This document shows, piece by piece, positions 20,147 to 29,703 of a DNA stretch of 64,000 bases. The position numbers were made by a program, and so were the translations under genes. The stretch's first letter is position 1. Each line of letters opens with the position of its first letter. The notes beneath the pieces were generated by a model. That model saw only the letters and a list, made by a program, of their open reading frames with translations, was not told the origin of the DNA and ran no database searches. Origin of the DNA: Ruegeria sp. SCSIO 43209 (GTDB lineage: Bacteria; Pseudomonadota; Alphaproteobacteria; Rhodobacterales; Rhodobacteraceae). The stretch spans positions 1-64,000 of the forward strand of contig NZ_CP065359.1 in the NCBI RefSeq assembly GCF_019904295.1. The letters are read 5' to 3'.

Positions 20147-21160
20147 ATGAAAGCCGTGGGATACCTAAAGACAGGGTCGATTGATCGGGCGGACGCCTTA
20201 ATCGACTTCGAGGCCGATAAACCGACGCCGAAAGGGCACGACTTGTTGGTGAAGGTGCAGGCCGTGTCAGTGAACCCAGTCGATACGAAAATTCGTCAAA
20301 AACGTGCTCCTGTAGGTCCAGCACCAGATATTCTGGGGTGGGACGCAGTAGGGATCGTCGAAGCAGTTGGCGAAGCGGTTGAGACTTTCAGTCTGGGAGA
20401 TACAGTTTGGTACGCCGGGGCAATAAACCGGTCGGGAACCAATGCCGAGTTTCATCTGGTGGATGAACGTATCGTCGGGTCAGCGCCAAAGTCCATACCT
20501 GCAAAAGCAGCTGCGGCGATGCCGCTAACGACGCTTACTGCTTTTGAGATGCTGTTCGACCGCTTGCGGGTCCAAGATGCCGTTTCCGGCGGAACCAATA
20601 CGTTGCTGGTTATTGGTGGCGCAGGCGGTGTAGGGTCAATCACCATTCAATTAGCACGGGCCCTCACTGACATGACAGTGATAGCGACGGCGTCCCGACC
20701 CGAGACACAAGACTGGGTTCGAGAGTTAGGTGCACACCAAGTCATCAACCACGCGGAACCTTTTGGCTCACAACTCAAGGCTCTCGGTATCGACAGCGTG
20801 GATTTCATCTATTCGACAAACCATTCCCAGCTTTATGCGTCCCAAGCTGGAGAGGTGATGACGCCCCAAGGTCGCTTTGGGTTGATCGATGATCCTGAGA
20901 CCTTCGACATCGCGCCGTTCAAACCCAAATCGATCTCATTGCATTGGGAGTTCATGTACACTCGGTCGCTTTTTGGGACTGGAGATATGAATCGTCAAAG
21001 CGAAATCCTGAATCAGGTCGGCGGTTTGATAGACAATGGAAAGATCAGATCCACAGCAACCGATACACTTGGTAGGATCAATGCTGCAAACTTAAAGAAA
21101 GCGCATGCTATCCTTGAAAGCGGTAAGGCCAAAGGAAAACTCGTGCTTGAGGGTTTTTAG
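20147..21160 (+). CDS. Zinc-type alcohol dehydrogenase / quinone oxidoreductase-like protein
   Basis: A 337-residue medium-chain dehydrogenase/reductase. The NAD(P)-binding motif GGAGGVG is at residues 157-163, and the N-terminal GroES-like domain lacks the Cys/His zinc ligands of true alcohol dehydrogenases, as in the QOR/YogA branch. The frame opens at 20117, but the ATG at 20147 has AAGGAG and gives the typical MKAVGYLKTG start. It follows the YgiN-like gene by 26 bp and abuts the VOC gene. Confidence 0.87.
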   Translation: MKAVGYLKTGSIDRADALIDFEADKPTPKGHDLLVKVQAVSVNPVDTKIRQKRAPVGPAPDILGWDAVGIVEAVGEAVETFSLGDTVWYAGAINRSGTNAEFHLVDERIVGSAPKSIPAKAAAAMPLTTLTAFEMLFDRLRVQDAVSGGTNTLLVIGGAGGVGSITIQLARALTDMTVIATASRPETQDWVRELGAHQVINHAEPFGSQLKALGIDSVDFIYSTNHSQLYASQAGEVMTPQGRFGLIDDPETFDIAPFKPKSISLHWEFMYTRSLFGTGDMNRQSEILNQVGGLIDNGKIRSTATDTLGRINAANLKKAHAILESGKAKGKLVLEGF

Positions 21161-21541
21161 ATGAGAATTGAGCGGCTGGATCATGTGAATATCGTGACGA
21201 CTAGGTTGCCTGAGATGGTTACTTGGTATGAAAAGGTCCTGGGTTTGAAACCCGGGGCCCGGCCCGATTTTCCGTTTCCCGGAGCATGGTTGTATGCGGG
21301 TAATCACGCCGTGGTTCATCTTGTGGGTCACGAAGGAACACCTAACGTTGGCTCTGAAGTGAGGCTCAAGCTCGAGCATTTTGCGCTCTCAGCCACGGGG
21401 TTGAGCGCATTCGAAGAAAAACTGATCTCGAGTCAGATCCAGTATCGCAAAACTGAAGTCCCTGGGGCTGGAATGGTGCAAGTCCATGTGGCCGATCCTG
21501 ATGGAAATCACATTCACATAGACTTTGAAGAAACCGAATAA
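21161..21541 (+). CDS. VOC-family (glyoxalase/dioxygenase fold) protein
   Basis: A 126-residue vicinal-oxygen-chelate protein. Features: LDHVNIVT near the N-terminus (metal-ligand-position H8), a central HAVVHLVGH, and C-terminal VADPDGNHIHIDFEE with a Glu at the metal position. The ATG starts directly after the preceding TAG, so it is translationally linked with the oxidoreductase. Substrate unknown; lactoylglutathione lyase-like or dioxygenase-like activity is possible. Confidence 0.84.
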   Translation: MRIERLDHVNIVTTRLPEMVTWYEKVLGLKPGARPDFPFPGAWLYAGNHAVVHLVGHEGTPNVGSEVRLKLEHFALSATGLSAFEEKLISSQIQYRKTEVPGAGMVQVHVADPDGNHIHIDFEETE

Positions 21542-21686
21542 GTGGCTAACCCGCGAAATAGTCGCAACGCAAAATCAAGCCGGTAACTTCTTGCCGATTA
21601 GGGAATGAGGTCCTTGCCGGGTTGCTTCCAAGACTTGCGTGGGACAACATTTTTTGGGCGGTGCAAACGTCGATTTGGAGATCAGT

Positions 21687-22070
21687 ATGCCGGACCTCAA
21701 AACTAACAAGAAAAACGTCATCGCTTTCTACGAAATGATGTTCAACGAGTGTCGACCTGCCGAGGCCATAGATATCTTTGTTGGGGAAACCTATACGCAG
21801 CACAACCCGCATGTTGGCGACGGAAAGCAAGCCTTTGTTGAGTACTTCGAGCGCATGGCCGCCGAATACCCGGGAAAGCGTGTGGACATCAAACGTGCGT
21901 TTGCTGAAGGCGATCACGTTGTTCTGCATTGCCATCAAATCTGGCCCGATGGTCTCGAGTACGCAGGGATTGATATTTTTCGCCTGGATGCTGATGGCAA
22001 GGTTGTCGAACACTGGGACGTTCTTCAGGAAGTTCCAGCAAACAGCGAGAATGACAATGGTATGTTTTGA
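21687..22070 (+). CDS. SnoaL-like / NTF2-fold protein
   Basis: A 127-residue protein of the NTF2-like fold (SnoaL-like ester cyclase group): KNVIAFYEMMFNECRP, YTQHNPHVGDGKQAFVEYF and GIDIFRLDADGKVVEHWDVLQ. GGAG precedes the ATG at 21687; an earlier in-frame ATG (21639) lacks a site. Enzymatic role unknown; such proteins are often orphan isomerases or hydrolases. It follows the VOC gene by 145 bp and may share its regulator. Confidence 0.82.
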   Translation: MPDLKTNKKNVIAFYEMMFNECRPAEAIDIFVGETYTQHNPHVGDGKQAFVEYFERMAAEYPGKRVDIKRAFAEGDHVVLHCHQIWPDGLEYAGIDIFRLDADGKVVEHWDVLQEVPANSENDNGMF

Positions 22071-22206
22071 CTTCGTCGTTCTGACAGCGGTGCATGGAAC
22101 TTCGAATGGGCCTGTCAGCTAAACCACCATAGTCAAAGGGCATAAGTCTGATCCAAGAGATCCGCCGAAGCGTATCTATCAAGAACCAATAAGGAAGGAG
22201 ATAAAT

Positions 22207-22710
22207 ATGCTCCCGAAGAGTATTCTTGCGGCGACCCTTGGACTATTTGCAGCCACTTCGCTTCAAGCCGGAGTTCAAATTCGCTTCATAGAAGGCGCAC
22301 CCAAAGACCGTTTTGTTCTGACAAATGTCGGATCGTGCGAAGTAGAAACCTCGACCGTTAAAATTGACTTGTCGCAATCTGCTGGACGTCTGATTTTCGA
22401 CGTTACCGAAAAAGGCGCGGGTGTAGAGGTATTCCAACCGCTCGAATTCGTTGAGGGTGCGGATGCACTGCGTCAATTTCCTTCGGTCGTGGACGGGCAG
22501 AATACAATTGAACTTGAGATCGTTTCCCTCGCAGCCGGGGACAAATTAGCCTTTACCATCGATGTGGACGACACGATCGGGCAACGCGAAATCACCGTAA
22601 CGGAGTCGGAGATCGAAGGCGCCACGGTGTCATATACCGACGCGGATGAGACCAGTACTGCGACCTTCTCTTCCGAAGCGCTTGTCAACGTGACGACCAA
22701 GGGCTGCTGA
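22207..22710 (+). CDS. Secreted protein, aggregation-factor-core-like
   Basis: A 167-residue exported protein with a signal peptide (cut near LQA-GV). The mature domain is beta-rich with a Cys pair (VGSCEVET and the C-terminal TKGC) and the stretch FIEGAPKDRFVLTN, which I associate with marine bacterial proteins annotated as aggregation factor core; that link is from memory and not tested. The ATG has AAGGAAGGAG upstream. Function unknown. Confidence 0.7.
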   Translation: MLPKSILAATLGLFAATSLQAGVQIRFIEGAPKDRFVLTNVGSCEVETSTVKIDLSQSAGRLIFDVTEKGAGVEVFQPLEFVEGADALRQFPSVVDGQNTIELEIVSLAAGDKLAFTIDVDDTIGQREITVTESEIEGATVSYTDADETSTATFSSEALVNVTTKGC

Positions 22711-22723
22711 AAGCTATCCCACA

Positions 22724-23176
22724 ATGTCGAATTGGATGGTCCGCATAGCATTTCTTGCGCCCGTGTTGGGAGGCGGCATCCTGATCGGGATATTGACCGC
22801 GCCTGGCGATTGGTATGCGCAGCTTTCTAAACCTGCTTTCAATCCACCAAATTGGATATTTGGCCCGGTCTGGACGGTGCTTTATGTCTTGATCGCCATG
22901 GCGGGTTCACGCCAGTTCGAAACAGACCGAAGCTCGACTGCCATGAAGCTGTGGTGGGCACAGATGGGTCTGAACTTTTTGTGGTCCCCAACCTTTTTCG
23001 TAATGCAACTACCGTGGATTGCCTTTGTGATCATTGTCGCGTTGCTGATTGTGATCGTCATGTTCATCGCTCTGGTCAGGAGCTCGGATCAGGTTTCCGC
23101 ACTAGCCTTCCTGCCGTACTTTGCATGGGTCGCATTTGCCACTGTCTTGAACCTTTCTATTGCAATACTGAACTGA
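22724..23176 (+). CDS. tspO: TspO/MBR family tryptophan-rich sensory protein
   Basis: A 150-residue five-helix membrane protein. Conserved TspO signatures are clear: LSKPAFNPPNWIFGPVW in the first loop and WAQMGLNFLWSPTFF in helix 3. In Rhodobacter, TspO binds porphyrins and modulates photosynthesis/tetrapyrrole genes under oxygen; here only family membership can be stated. It starts 13 bp after the secreted-protein stop and is followed 11 bp later by the CIA30 gene. Confidence 0.92.
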   Translation: MSNWMVRIAFLAPVLGGGILIGILTAPGDWYAQLSKPAFNPPNWIFGPVWTVLYVLIAMAGSRQFETDRSSTAMKLWWAQMGLNFLWSPTFFVMQLPWIAFVIIVALLIVIVMFIALVRSSDQVSALAFLPYFAWVAFATVLNLSIAILN

Positions 23177-23187
23177 GAAAAAACGAT

Positions 23188-23742
23188 ATGCGTGGAAACT
23201 TCGCTGGGCTTGTTTCAGGTCTTGTTATCATCGGATCTATAATGGCACAGGCTGATGAAAATCTTGCAGAAGACTTCTCCAAGTCTCCGGAGACGAGTTG
23301 GGACTACGTTGCCGACACCGTCATGGGAGGAGTTTCTTCAGGACAGGTGCAGTTTCGTTCGGAACGTGATGTTGCGTTCGCCCGGTTGACCGGAACTGTC
23401 AGCACAAAAAACAACGGCGGCTTTATCCAGTTCCGACGCAAGTTGTCTGATCGACCAGATGAGGGTGTATCGGGCGTCAGGCTGTTGGTACGGGGGAATG
23501 GCGAGCAATACTTCGTCCACCTCAGGACACGTGGCACGGTGCTTCCATGGCAATACTATCAGGCCGCGTTCGCAACTTCTGACAACTGGACCGAAGTCTG
23601 GTTACCTCTCCCAGGCTTCAAAGCTTCAGGTGCCATGTTGCGCGCTATTCCCGTTGCTGACGAAATCACCTCAGTTGGAGTTGTAGCCTACGGGAGAGAT
23701 CACGAGGCCCGCGTAGATGTCAGCGAGATTGGTTTCTATTGA
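23188..23742 (+). CDS. CIA30-family protein
   Basis: A 184-residue protein with a signal-like N-terminus (SGLVIIGSIMAQADE) and a galactose-binding-like CIA30 domain: DTVMGGVSSG, NNGGFIQFRRKL, GVRLLVRGNGEQYFVHLRT and WTEVWLPLPGF. In eukaryotes CIA30 helps assemble complex I; bacterial members near TspO or redox genes have no proven role. An open frame in another phase overlaps the tspO end; the ATG at 23188, 11 bp after tspO, is the credible start. Confidence 0.82.
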   Translation: MRGNFAGLVSGLVIIGSIMAQADENLAEDFSKSPETSWDYVADTVMGGVSSGQVQFRSERDVAFARLTGTVSTKNNGGFIQFRRKLSDRPDEGVSGVRLLVRGNGEQYFVHLRTRGTVLPWQYYQAAFATSDNWTEVWLPLPGFKASGAMLRAIPVADEITSVGVVAYGRDHEARVDVSEIGFY

Positions 23743-23952
23743 AGGTTTCCCAAGAGAGGGCTGCAATCTTCAAATAGGTCTGTTTGGAACCGCGCGGGAT
23801 CTAAATTTACAAACCATCTTCCCGATGGAATACATTCCGTTGATGCCCGAGCATCAATTTGGACAGGTCTGATCAGGCTGCTCAACAACAGCAACCGACA
23901 TTGCCAATCCAATTGTCTTTGCTCATCGTTTTCAAGCGACTAAATTGGGTCC

Positions 23953-25125
23953 ATGGAAGAAGTCACTCGACTGACCGAATGGATGATTACAGAAGGTCGT
24001 CGCTCCGGTGATCCTGTAAGGGTGGTGTCACAGTTTTGTTCCTCCTTGATCGAAGCCGGAGTGCCGCTATGGCGGGCAAACATTGGCCAGCGCTTTGCCA
24101 ACCCATTGCTTATTGCCTGGGGGGTAGTTTGGACGCCTGAAGGCACCGACAGCTACGACGTCACGCATGAGACGATGTTGACAGATGGTTATGTCGGGAG
24201 TTCATTCGAGTATATTCTTGCGAACAGAAAGCCACTTCACAAAAGTCTTCGGCGACTGGACTTGGAAACAGAGCATTCATCCTATCTTGAATTTGCAGAG
24301 CAGGGCGGCACCGACTACTACGCTACTTTGCTCTATTACGGCGATGGATCGCTGCATGGATGTACGTTCGTTACTCAGGCAAAGGATGGATTCTCGCCCG
24401 AACATCTTAGGCTGATTGAAGCGGCCTTACCGGCCCTTTCTTCCGCCTTGGAACCTGTCACGATGCGAAAATCGTCTAAAGGTCTGCTTCGAACTTATTT
24501 AGGAGATGGACCTTCCGAGGCCGTCTGGAGCGGCAATATAAAGCGCGGAGAGCGAACAACTTTGGATGCCGTGGTGATGTTCTCTGATCTGCGAGGCTTT
24601 ACAGCACTTTCCGAGACCTCTCCGGAAGAAGATATCTTCGACACGCTTAGCGACTATTTTGATCTGGTGGTTAAAGCCGTAGAGGACAACGGTGGAGACG
24701 TCCTCAAGTTCATGGGCGATGGCATCCTGTCGATCTTTACTATTGAAGCGCAAAAAGACCATGCCGACCGCTGCAGAATGGCGGCTCTTGCAGCGCAGAG
24801 TGTGCTGAGTGGTTTGAACGATCTCAACACCAGACGAGACGGGTTTCAAAAACCGCCTTTGGATGTTGGTATTGGAATTAACGTCGGGCAGGTCAGCTAT
24901 GGTAATATCGGCAGCCCCGGCAGGCTTGATTTCACAGTTCTGGGCGGGGCGGTGAACGTTGCAAGCCGAATTGAAGGTTTAACAAAAGCAATTGGTCGGA
25001 GGGTGTTGGCGACGTCAGCCGTTGCAAGTGCTGCTCCGAGCATGTTCGTTAGCTGTGGGGATCACGAAATACGTGGCCTTGCGCAGCCCATTGAATTGTT
25101 CTTTCTCACTGAAGTTGCACAATAA
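23953..25125 (+). CDS. Class III adenylate cyclase
   Basis: A 390-residue soluble cyclase. Residues 1-185 resemble the sensor region of Rhizobiales/Rhodobacterales cyclases. The catalytic domain spans about 200-385, with metal-binding D212 (FSDLRGF) and D256 (FMGDG), purine-specifying K252 and D326/T328 (LDFT, the adenylate form), and transition-state N335 and R339 (NVASR). All key residues are present, so it should make cAMP. No membrane segment. The stimulus is unknown; it is monocistronic. Confidence 0.87.
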   Translation: MEEVTRLTEWMITEGRRSGDPVRVVSQFCSSLIEAGVPLWRANIGQRFANPLLIAWGVVWTPEGTDSYDVTHETMLTDGYVGSSFEYILANRKPLHKSLRRLDLETEHSSYLEFAEQGGTDYYATLLYYGDGSLHGCTFVTQAKDGFSPEHLRLIEAALPALSSALEPVTMRKSSKGLLRTYLGDGPSEAVWSGNIKRGERTTLDAVVMFSDLRGFTALSETSPEEDIFDTLSDYFDLVVKAVEDNGGDVLKFMGDGILSIFTIEAQKDHADRCRMAALAAQSVLSGLNDLNTRRDGFQKPPLDVGIGINVGQVSYGNIGSPGRLDFTVLGGAVNVASRIEGLTKAIGRRVLATSAVASAAPSMFVSCGDHEIRGLAQPIELFFLTEVAQ

Positions 25126-25476
25126 TCAGCTATAGTTATTCAAAACAATCTACCTTCGGCATCTTACGAGATTAGACGATCGCTAGAAATGAAACACAAA
25201 GCGCAAAAATCCACTAAGGCGCGGCAAGCTGAACCTAACTGTTTGAGTAACCGGAAAACGGGACTTGCCCGTTGTCGTTCAGCTTCCCTGGAATGATGAA
25301 CATGGCCATTGACTTTGGTAGCAGGCATTTTCCCGCCAGCATTTGATAAAATGAATATCTAGTCTGTATTAAGAATTGGATATTGGGAAATATCTGCGAC
25401 TGATGACCTATGTCTTTTCTGCCGCCATCTTCGCAGGCGCCGGTGACGGCCAAGCGATCAAGTAGTTTGCAGAAAC
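25126..25476. other. Intergenic stretch, nothing identified
   Basis: About 350 bp between the cyclase and the convergent PLD gene. A 72-codon frame on the minus strand (25235-25453) has no RBS or family features and is not accepted. No terminator hairpin was recognised. Confidence 0.4.
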
Positions 25477-27009
25477 CTAAAGCTGGGACCCAATTGGTAA
25501 AATACTTAATAGCCCGGCAACTATGTGATCCCAGGCCGATCCTGTCGGCTCGAATTGGTATTCAAGAATGGTGCCATCATTGGCTCTTGTCGTCCATTTA
25601 AGCTGGCCAGCTTGCTCGAGCGTCACGTTATATGTGTATGCGGGTAGTGCGTCGTCCAAGGCTCCCATCGTCTGCGCAGTCAATGCTGGAGAGTCAATCA
25701 GAATTCCCATCTCGGTGTTGATGTTGACAGATCGCGGATCCCAGTTGAATGAACCCACGAATAAGTACTGGTCATCAATTGCAAATGCCTTGGAGTGCAG
25801 GCCTGACCTGGATTGAGCCCAGTTAATACCGCGGCGTTGGACTTGATAAGCGTCGGGTCGCAGCTCGTAGAGTTCTACTCCACCGCGTAGTAGTGCTCGG
25901 CGTTTCTTGGCGTAGTGTGCGTAAACGGGTGCGACGTCGTTAGATGCAAGTGAATTGGTTACAACCTTTACGTCGACCCCACGGTTCTCGAGTTCGGTCA
26001 GCCATTTCACACCGTTGTTGCGCGGCACGAAGTAGGCGGACACGATGTTCACTTCACTGCTGGCATTCTCAAAGTACGGAAGCAATTGAGATGCAAGAAC
26101 GGGACCTGAGTTCTCGAGGCCCGCGGCCTTTGAAGGCGGATCAGCATAAAGTTTCGCTGGCAGCCAATCCAGTAACAGGGCGCCATCCGCGAAGTTCTCT
26201 TTTGCCGACTTTCTGAGCGCTGCGCCGTACTGCGTTTGCTTCGCTTCCTCGACGAGTTCATTCAACCTGCTGCGTGCATCGCTCAGGTCAAATTCTTCGG
26301 GTTCTCCGACAACCACGCGAGCCGGAACTGCGAATTCGCTGTTCCAGTAAGCGTCAAAGCTACGTGACACTTCGCGTACAACTGGGCCTGCGGCCAGCAC
26401 ATCCAGATCAGCATAGTTCATTTCTTCCCGCGCCAAAAAATACTCGGCACCGATGTTTCTCCCACCCACAATCGTGAACACGTTGTCTGCTGTCATGGAC
26501 TTGTTGTGCATTCTGCGATTGATGCGTTTGAAATCAGTCAGACCCGCGATCAAAAGGCTCTGATCTCGCCAGAACGGGTTGAATAGCCTTATTTCAATGT
26601 TTTTGTGATTGTCCAACGCAGCGGTCATCGCGTCGTAGCCCGACGTATCCATATCATCCAACAACAGCCTGACACGAACACCCCGATCCGCCGCTTGCAA
26701 TAGGCTGGCAGCGAACAGGTGACCGGTTGGGTCGTCGTGCAGAAGATAGTATTGCGCGTCTATCGTTCGCTCGGCCGCAGTGGCCAACAACAGCCGTGAT
26801 ACGAGCGCTTCTTCTCCATCACTGATCAGCTTGATGCCTGACCGACCGTCTTTAGGATCCCCAAGGCGATTGGCCGCCTGACCCAGAGCCGTGCTGGAAT
26901 TTGCCGGTAGCGCAGCTGATACCGTCTTTTCATACGTGCGGGTTTTCGGAGCGCAAGCGACAAGAAACAGCGCGCAACAAACACTAATCACGAACTTCCA
27001 TTGCGCCAT
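25477..27009 (-). CDS. Phospholipase D-family lipoprotein (cardiolipin synthase-like)
   Basis: A 510-residue lipoprotein (lipobox LVAC, C19) with two PLD motifs: HNKSMTADN followed by GGRNIGAEYF, and HSKAFAIDD followed by VGSFNWDPRS. Both HxKx4D sets are intact. N-terminal segment DAQYYLLHDDPTG and the overall length match the periplasmic/ClsC-like PLD group seen in Proteobacteria, which transfer phosphatidyl groups. Substrate unproven. Confidence 0.87.
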   Translation of the reverse strand: MAQWKFVISVCCALFLVACAPKTRTYEKTVSAALPANSSTALGQAANRLGDPKDGRSGIKLISDGEEALVSRLLLATAAERTIDAQYYLLHDDPTGHLFAASLLQAADRGVRVRLLLDDMDTSGYDAMTAALDNHKNIEIRLFNPFWRDQSLLIAGLTDFKRINRRMHNKSMTADNVFTIVGGRNIGAEYFLAREEMNYADLDVLAAGPVVREVSRSFDAYWNSEFAVPARVVVGEPEEFDLSDARSRLNELVEEAKQTQYGAALRKSAKENFADGALLLDWLPAKLYADPPSKAAGLENSGPVLASQLLPYFENASSEVNIVSAYFVPRNNGVKWLTELENRGVDVKVVTNSLASNDVAPVYAHYAKKRRALLRGGVELYELRPDAYQVQRRGINWAQSRSGLHSKAFAIDDQYLFVGSFNWDPRSVNINTEMGILIDSPALTAQTMGALDDALPAYTYNVTLEQAGQLKWTTRANDGTILEYQFEPTGSAWDHIVAGLLSILPIGSQL

Positions 27010-27344
27010 AGACTTCCTCCAACCCCATGTCCTAGGTGACTACGCCCGAGCGTGCGATTGCAAGTTTGTTCTATGAAGCCTGAGGTTGTTTCGTTCGCTG
27101 GTGTTGATTTCGTAACTCTCACAAGCGCCATGTTGTTGGTTTGCGATTTCGACACTCCCCTGTTCCAACGGACTATGGCAGAACCCAGATGCGTTGAACC
27201 ACACCGCTCGTAACCAGTTTCCGTGTTATAAGTCTCTGATCAGGTAAAATGATGCTCTCTGATTTTGGAAGTTTAGGTGCTCTTAGCATTGACGTGTTAC
27301 GATTCCGCCCCACAGTTTTGACGCAGATTTTCGGAGCATCCTGA
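27010..27344. other. Divergent intergenic region
   Basis: About 335 bp between the PLD gene (minus) and the beta-propeller gene (plus). It must hold both promoters, but no convincing promoter pair, operator or RNA was recognised. Confidence 0.4.
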
Positions 27345-28112
27345 GTGTTTGTGAGGACCACCGCCTTATTGATTTTTGCTGTGTCGATCCCGGCCACGGC
27401 ATTGCAGCTTCGCGAAACAGGGCGTTATGAACTTAATCAGCCCGCAAGTCTTGACTACGATCCGACCTTTTGTGGGTTGTGGATTGCGAACGAGGGGCCC
27501 GAGGCAATTCTCGTTACATTGCAAGGTGATGAATTGCGCCGTATATCCAGCGATCTCTTTCGGATCAAAGCAATTGCTGTTGAAGGGGATCACTTGTTGC
27601 TGGGCGATGGTCTCGGCAGTCTTCAACGTGTCACCAAGGACGGATCGCGCCTGGGAGCACCCTTCGAATTGGAAGGTGGTTTCGCGGATACGGAAGGAAT
27701 TGCGATCAACGCCAAGGGACAGATCGTGACCGTAGAGGATGACCCCGAACGGTTGTCGTGGTTCACCTCAGAGGGTGCTTTGACGGCGAGGTTGGATACC
27801 ATGAAGCTCTCTCCTCCCTTGAGTGAGGCGCAGGGCATCGCGATTGATCCGCGTACAGGCCACATGTTGATTGTTGATGACTGGGAAGGGTCAAACAGCC
27901 TGTATGAGTTCACGGCAGATGGCCAGCTTCTCGCCCAGCAAAGCTTGTTGGAGTTCGGAACCGACCCAGAAGGCATCGCCATTAGGCCGGGATCCAACCA
28001 ACTGTTCGTGGCATTCGATGGCGGCGCGAAGATTGTGACATTTGACTACACGCCCACTTTGCCTGAAGGATCGCTGCCGCTCCCGCCGGGCGCGGATTGC
28101 ATGATGTTCTGA
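27345..28112 (+). CDS. SdiA-regulated/NHL-like beta-propeller protein
   Basis: A 255-residue protein with a signal peptide (LLIFAVSIPATA, cut near ALQ) and repeating blades of the type GIAINAKGQIVTVEDD and GIAIDPRTGHMLIVDD, then GIAIRPGSNQLFVAFD. This suggests a six-bladed propeller of the SdiA-regulated/SMP-30-like class. The start is GTG 27345 with CGGAG upstream. Located in the periplasm by inference; function unknown. Confidence 0.75.
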   Translation: MFVRTTALLIFAVSIPATALQLRETGRYELNQPASLDYDPTFCGLWIANEGPEAILVTLQGDELRRISSDLFRIKAIAVEGDHLLLGDGLGSLQRVTKDGSRLGAPFELEGGFADTEGIAINAKGQIVTVEDDPERLSWFTSEGALTARLDTMKLSPPLSEAQGIAIDPRTGHMLIVDDWEGSNSLYEFTADGQLLAQQSLLEFGTDPEGIAIRPGSNQLFVAFDGGAKIVTFDYTPTLPEGSLPLPPGADCMMF

Positions 28113-28149
28113 AAATTTAGTTGCTTGCTTCGGCTGGCGCAGGTTTCGG

Positions 28150-28599
28150 CTAGTCGCGCTCGCTGTCCAAAGTTTCGCGTATGAACGTCAGATTAGGCAA
28201 TGATTCATGGAACGGTTCAGGCCCGATTTCGGACAAAACTGGAGCCAGGGATTCCGACATCCGCTCCATACAAGCTTTCAAAAACTCCGCGCCTTGCGGT
28301 GTAGGCCGAGCAATTTTCGAACGCTTGTCATTGGGGTTGGCCTCAAGAGTAATCAGGTTATGATTTTCAAGACTGGAGAGCATGTGCGTCATCGAAGTTT
28401 TAGGCACTTGAAACGCGTTCGAAAGTTGCTGTGGAGTTTCACCCTCGGGGCGCCGTACCAGATGGCCCAAAATTCCGAATTGAGTCGCCGTCATTCTACC
28501 AGGCAAGAACGCTTCCAGCTTGGTCGAGATCAACTGATTGATGATCCCGACTTCGGTGAAGAACCGGTAAACTTCCTTGGTCTCATCTTCAGGCTTCAT
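28150..28599 (-). CDS. MarR-family transcriptional regulator
   Basis: A 149-residue winged-helix regulator: MTATQFGILGHLVRRPEG, PQQLSNAFQVPKTSMTHMLS (recognition helix) and ANPNDKRSKIARPTPQG (the beta wing with DKR). Its start overlaps the end of the nitroreductase gene by 11 bp, so the two form an operon and it probably represses its own transcript through the twin palindrome at 29704-29740. Confidence 0.9.
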   Translation of the reverse strand: MKPEDETKEVYRFFTEVGIINQLISTKLEAFLPGRMTATQFGILGHLVRRPEGETPQQLSNAFQVPKTSMTHMLSSLENHNLITLEANPNDKRSKIARPTPQGAEFLKACMERMSESLAPVLSEIGPEPFHESLPNLTFIRETLDSERD

Positions 28600-29689
28600 T
28601 CAGAATTCGTGTCTCCAGCGGCCAGCGGGGTGTGGCAATTGGTTCAGGTCCATACCCCAAACGCAGCAACATTTGCACCGTGTGGTCCGGTGACGCAAGA
28701 AGCTCATGCGCCAGAGCGTATTCATCGGCCATCTCAGGATATTCCTGAAGGGCCTGGCTGACAGGATGAACGCCTAGGCCCATTTCGGTTGTCTTCAGGT
28801 AGAAACGCATCAACTGACGTCCTGCATCAAGTTGATCGCTTCGCGTATTTGTGGCTGTCGCGAGGACTGCGTATTGCGGTGTCGCGTCTAGCATAGCGAA
28901 GTAGTCTTGCATGTGCGCCTGAGTGCCTGGGTGATCAACGTTCATCAGGGTCTCATTGTCCAATAGGCCAGTAAGTCGCAGCGTTTCCAGCATGGGATCA
29001 CGCAGTTCAATCCCGTCTGGGTTTGCGTTGATTTCTGCTTTGCCGATCCGCATCAGGTCGACGGATTCTCTAAGGGTCTGTGGAGTTCGCATTTCGATTT
29101 CAAAAGCGCGTTTTGTGAGGTCTCGAATACGGGCCACTAGATCCTCATCGGAAATCAGAGTGGCATAGTTTTCAAGGACCGATATTTCCGCCTCAGAGAG
29201 CCGCTGTTCAGTGTACGGTTCTTTATTTGAATGTCGGTTGAGGATTTGATCTGAGAGTGGATCGGATGCCCCGCCAGATACAAACATCGCTTCTGCGATA
29301 GGTCCGTCATTCCCATCTGGCAGTAACTCGACCTCAGTATCAAACCCGTGAGCACCTGCTGCCAGAACCATCGTTTCAACAAATGCACCGAGGCCAATAT
29401 AGAGCTGGCGGTGGTAAGGATCGGTTTCCGGAAGCTCGCGATCTGTATCACGGTGGATCCGCACCTTGTCTTGCCCAACCAACTCGATCAGCCAAGGTTG
29501 CAAATTGTGCGGATTGGGGGCGAGAATTGCGTAGGACAAAGCAGCCTTGCGTGGGTCATCATACGGTTTCGGCGTCCACGGAGCTAAAGCTTCATGGGGT
29601 GTACGTGTCGTGAGAAACCCAGCCGCGCCCGTTGCCGCCAGTATTGTGCCTCCGCCTAGAATCTTGAGAAAACGTCTTCGGTTTGGCAT
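28589..29689 (-). CDS. Nitroreductase-fold protein with Tat signal (Acg-like)
   Basis: A 366-residue flavoprotein of the nitroreductase superfamily. It begins with a twin-arginine signal (MPNRRRFLKILGGG) and a hydrophobic stretch, so it is exported folded. The flavin-binding region includes SYAILAPNPHNLQPW and a C-terminal LLRLGYGPEP. The length and the SNKEPY element fit the Acg-family FMN-binding group rather than small NfsB-type enzymes. Co-transcribed with a MarR regulator, which suggests induction by an electrophile or quinone-like compound (inference). Confidence 0.82.
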   Translation of the reverse strand: MPNRRRFLKILGGGTILAATGAAGFLTTRTPHEALAPWTPKPYDDPRKAALSYAILAPNPHNLQPWLIELVGQDKVRIHRDTDRELPETDPYHRQLYIGLGAFVETMVLAAGAHGFDTEVELLPDGNDGPIAEAMFVSGGASDPLSDQILNRHSNKEPYTEQRLSEAEISVLENYATLISDEDLVARIRDLTKRAFEIEMRTPQTLRESVDLMRIGKAEINANPDGIELRDPMLETLRLTGLLDNETLMNVDHPGTQAHMQDYFAMLDATPQYAVLATATNTRSDQLDAGRQLMRFYLKTTEMGLGVHPVSQALQEYPEMADEYALAHELLASPDHTVQMLLRLGYGPEPIATPRWPLETRILNEA

Positions 29690-29703
29690 CTTGACTCTCC
29701 AAT

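Noticed and set aside
25235..25453. 72-codon minus-strand frame between the cyclase and PLD genes
   Set aside because: No ribosome-binding site and no recognisable features.
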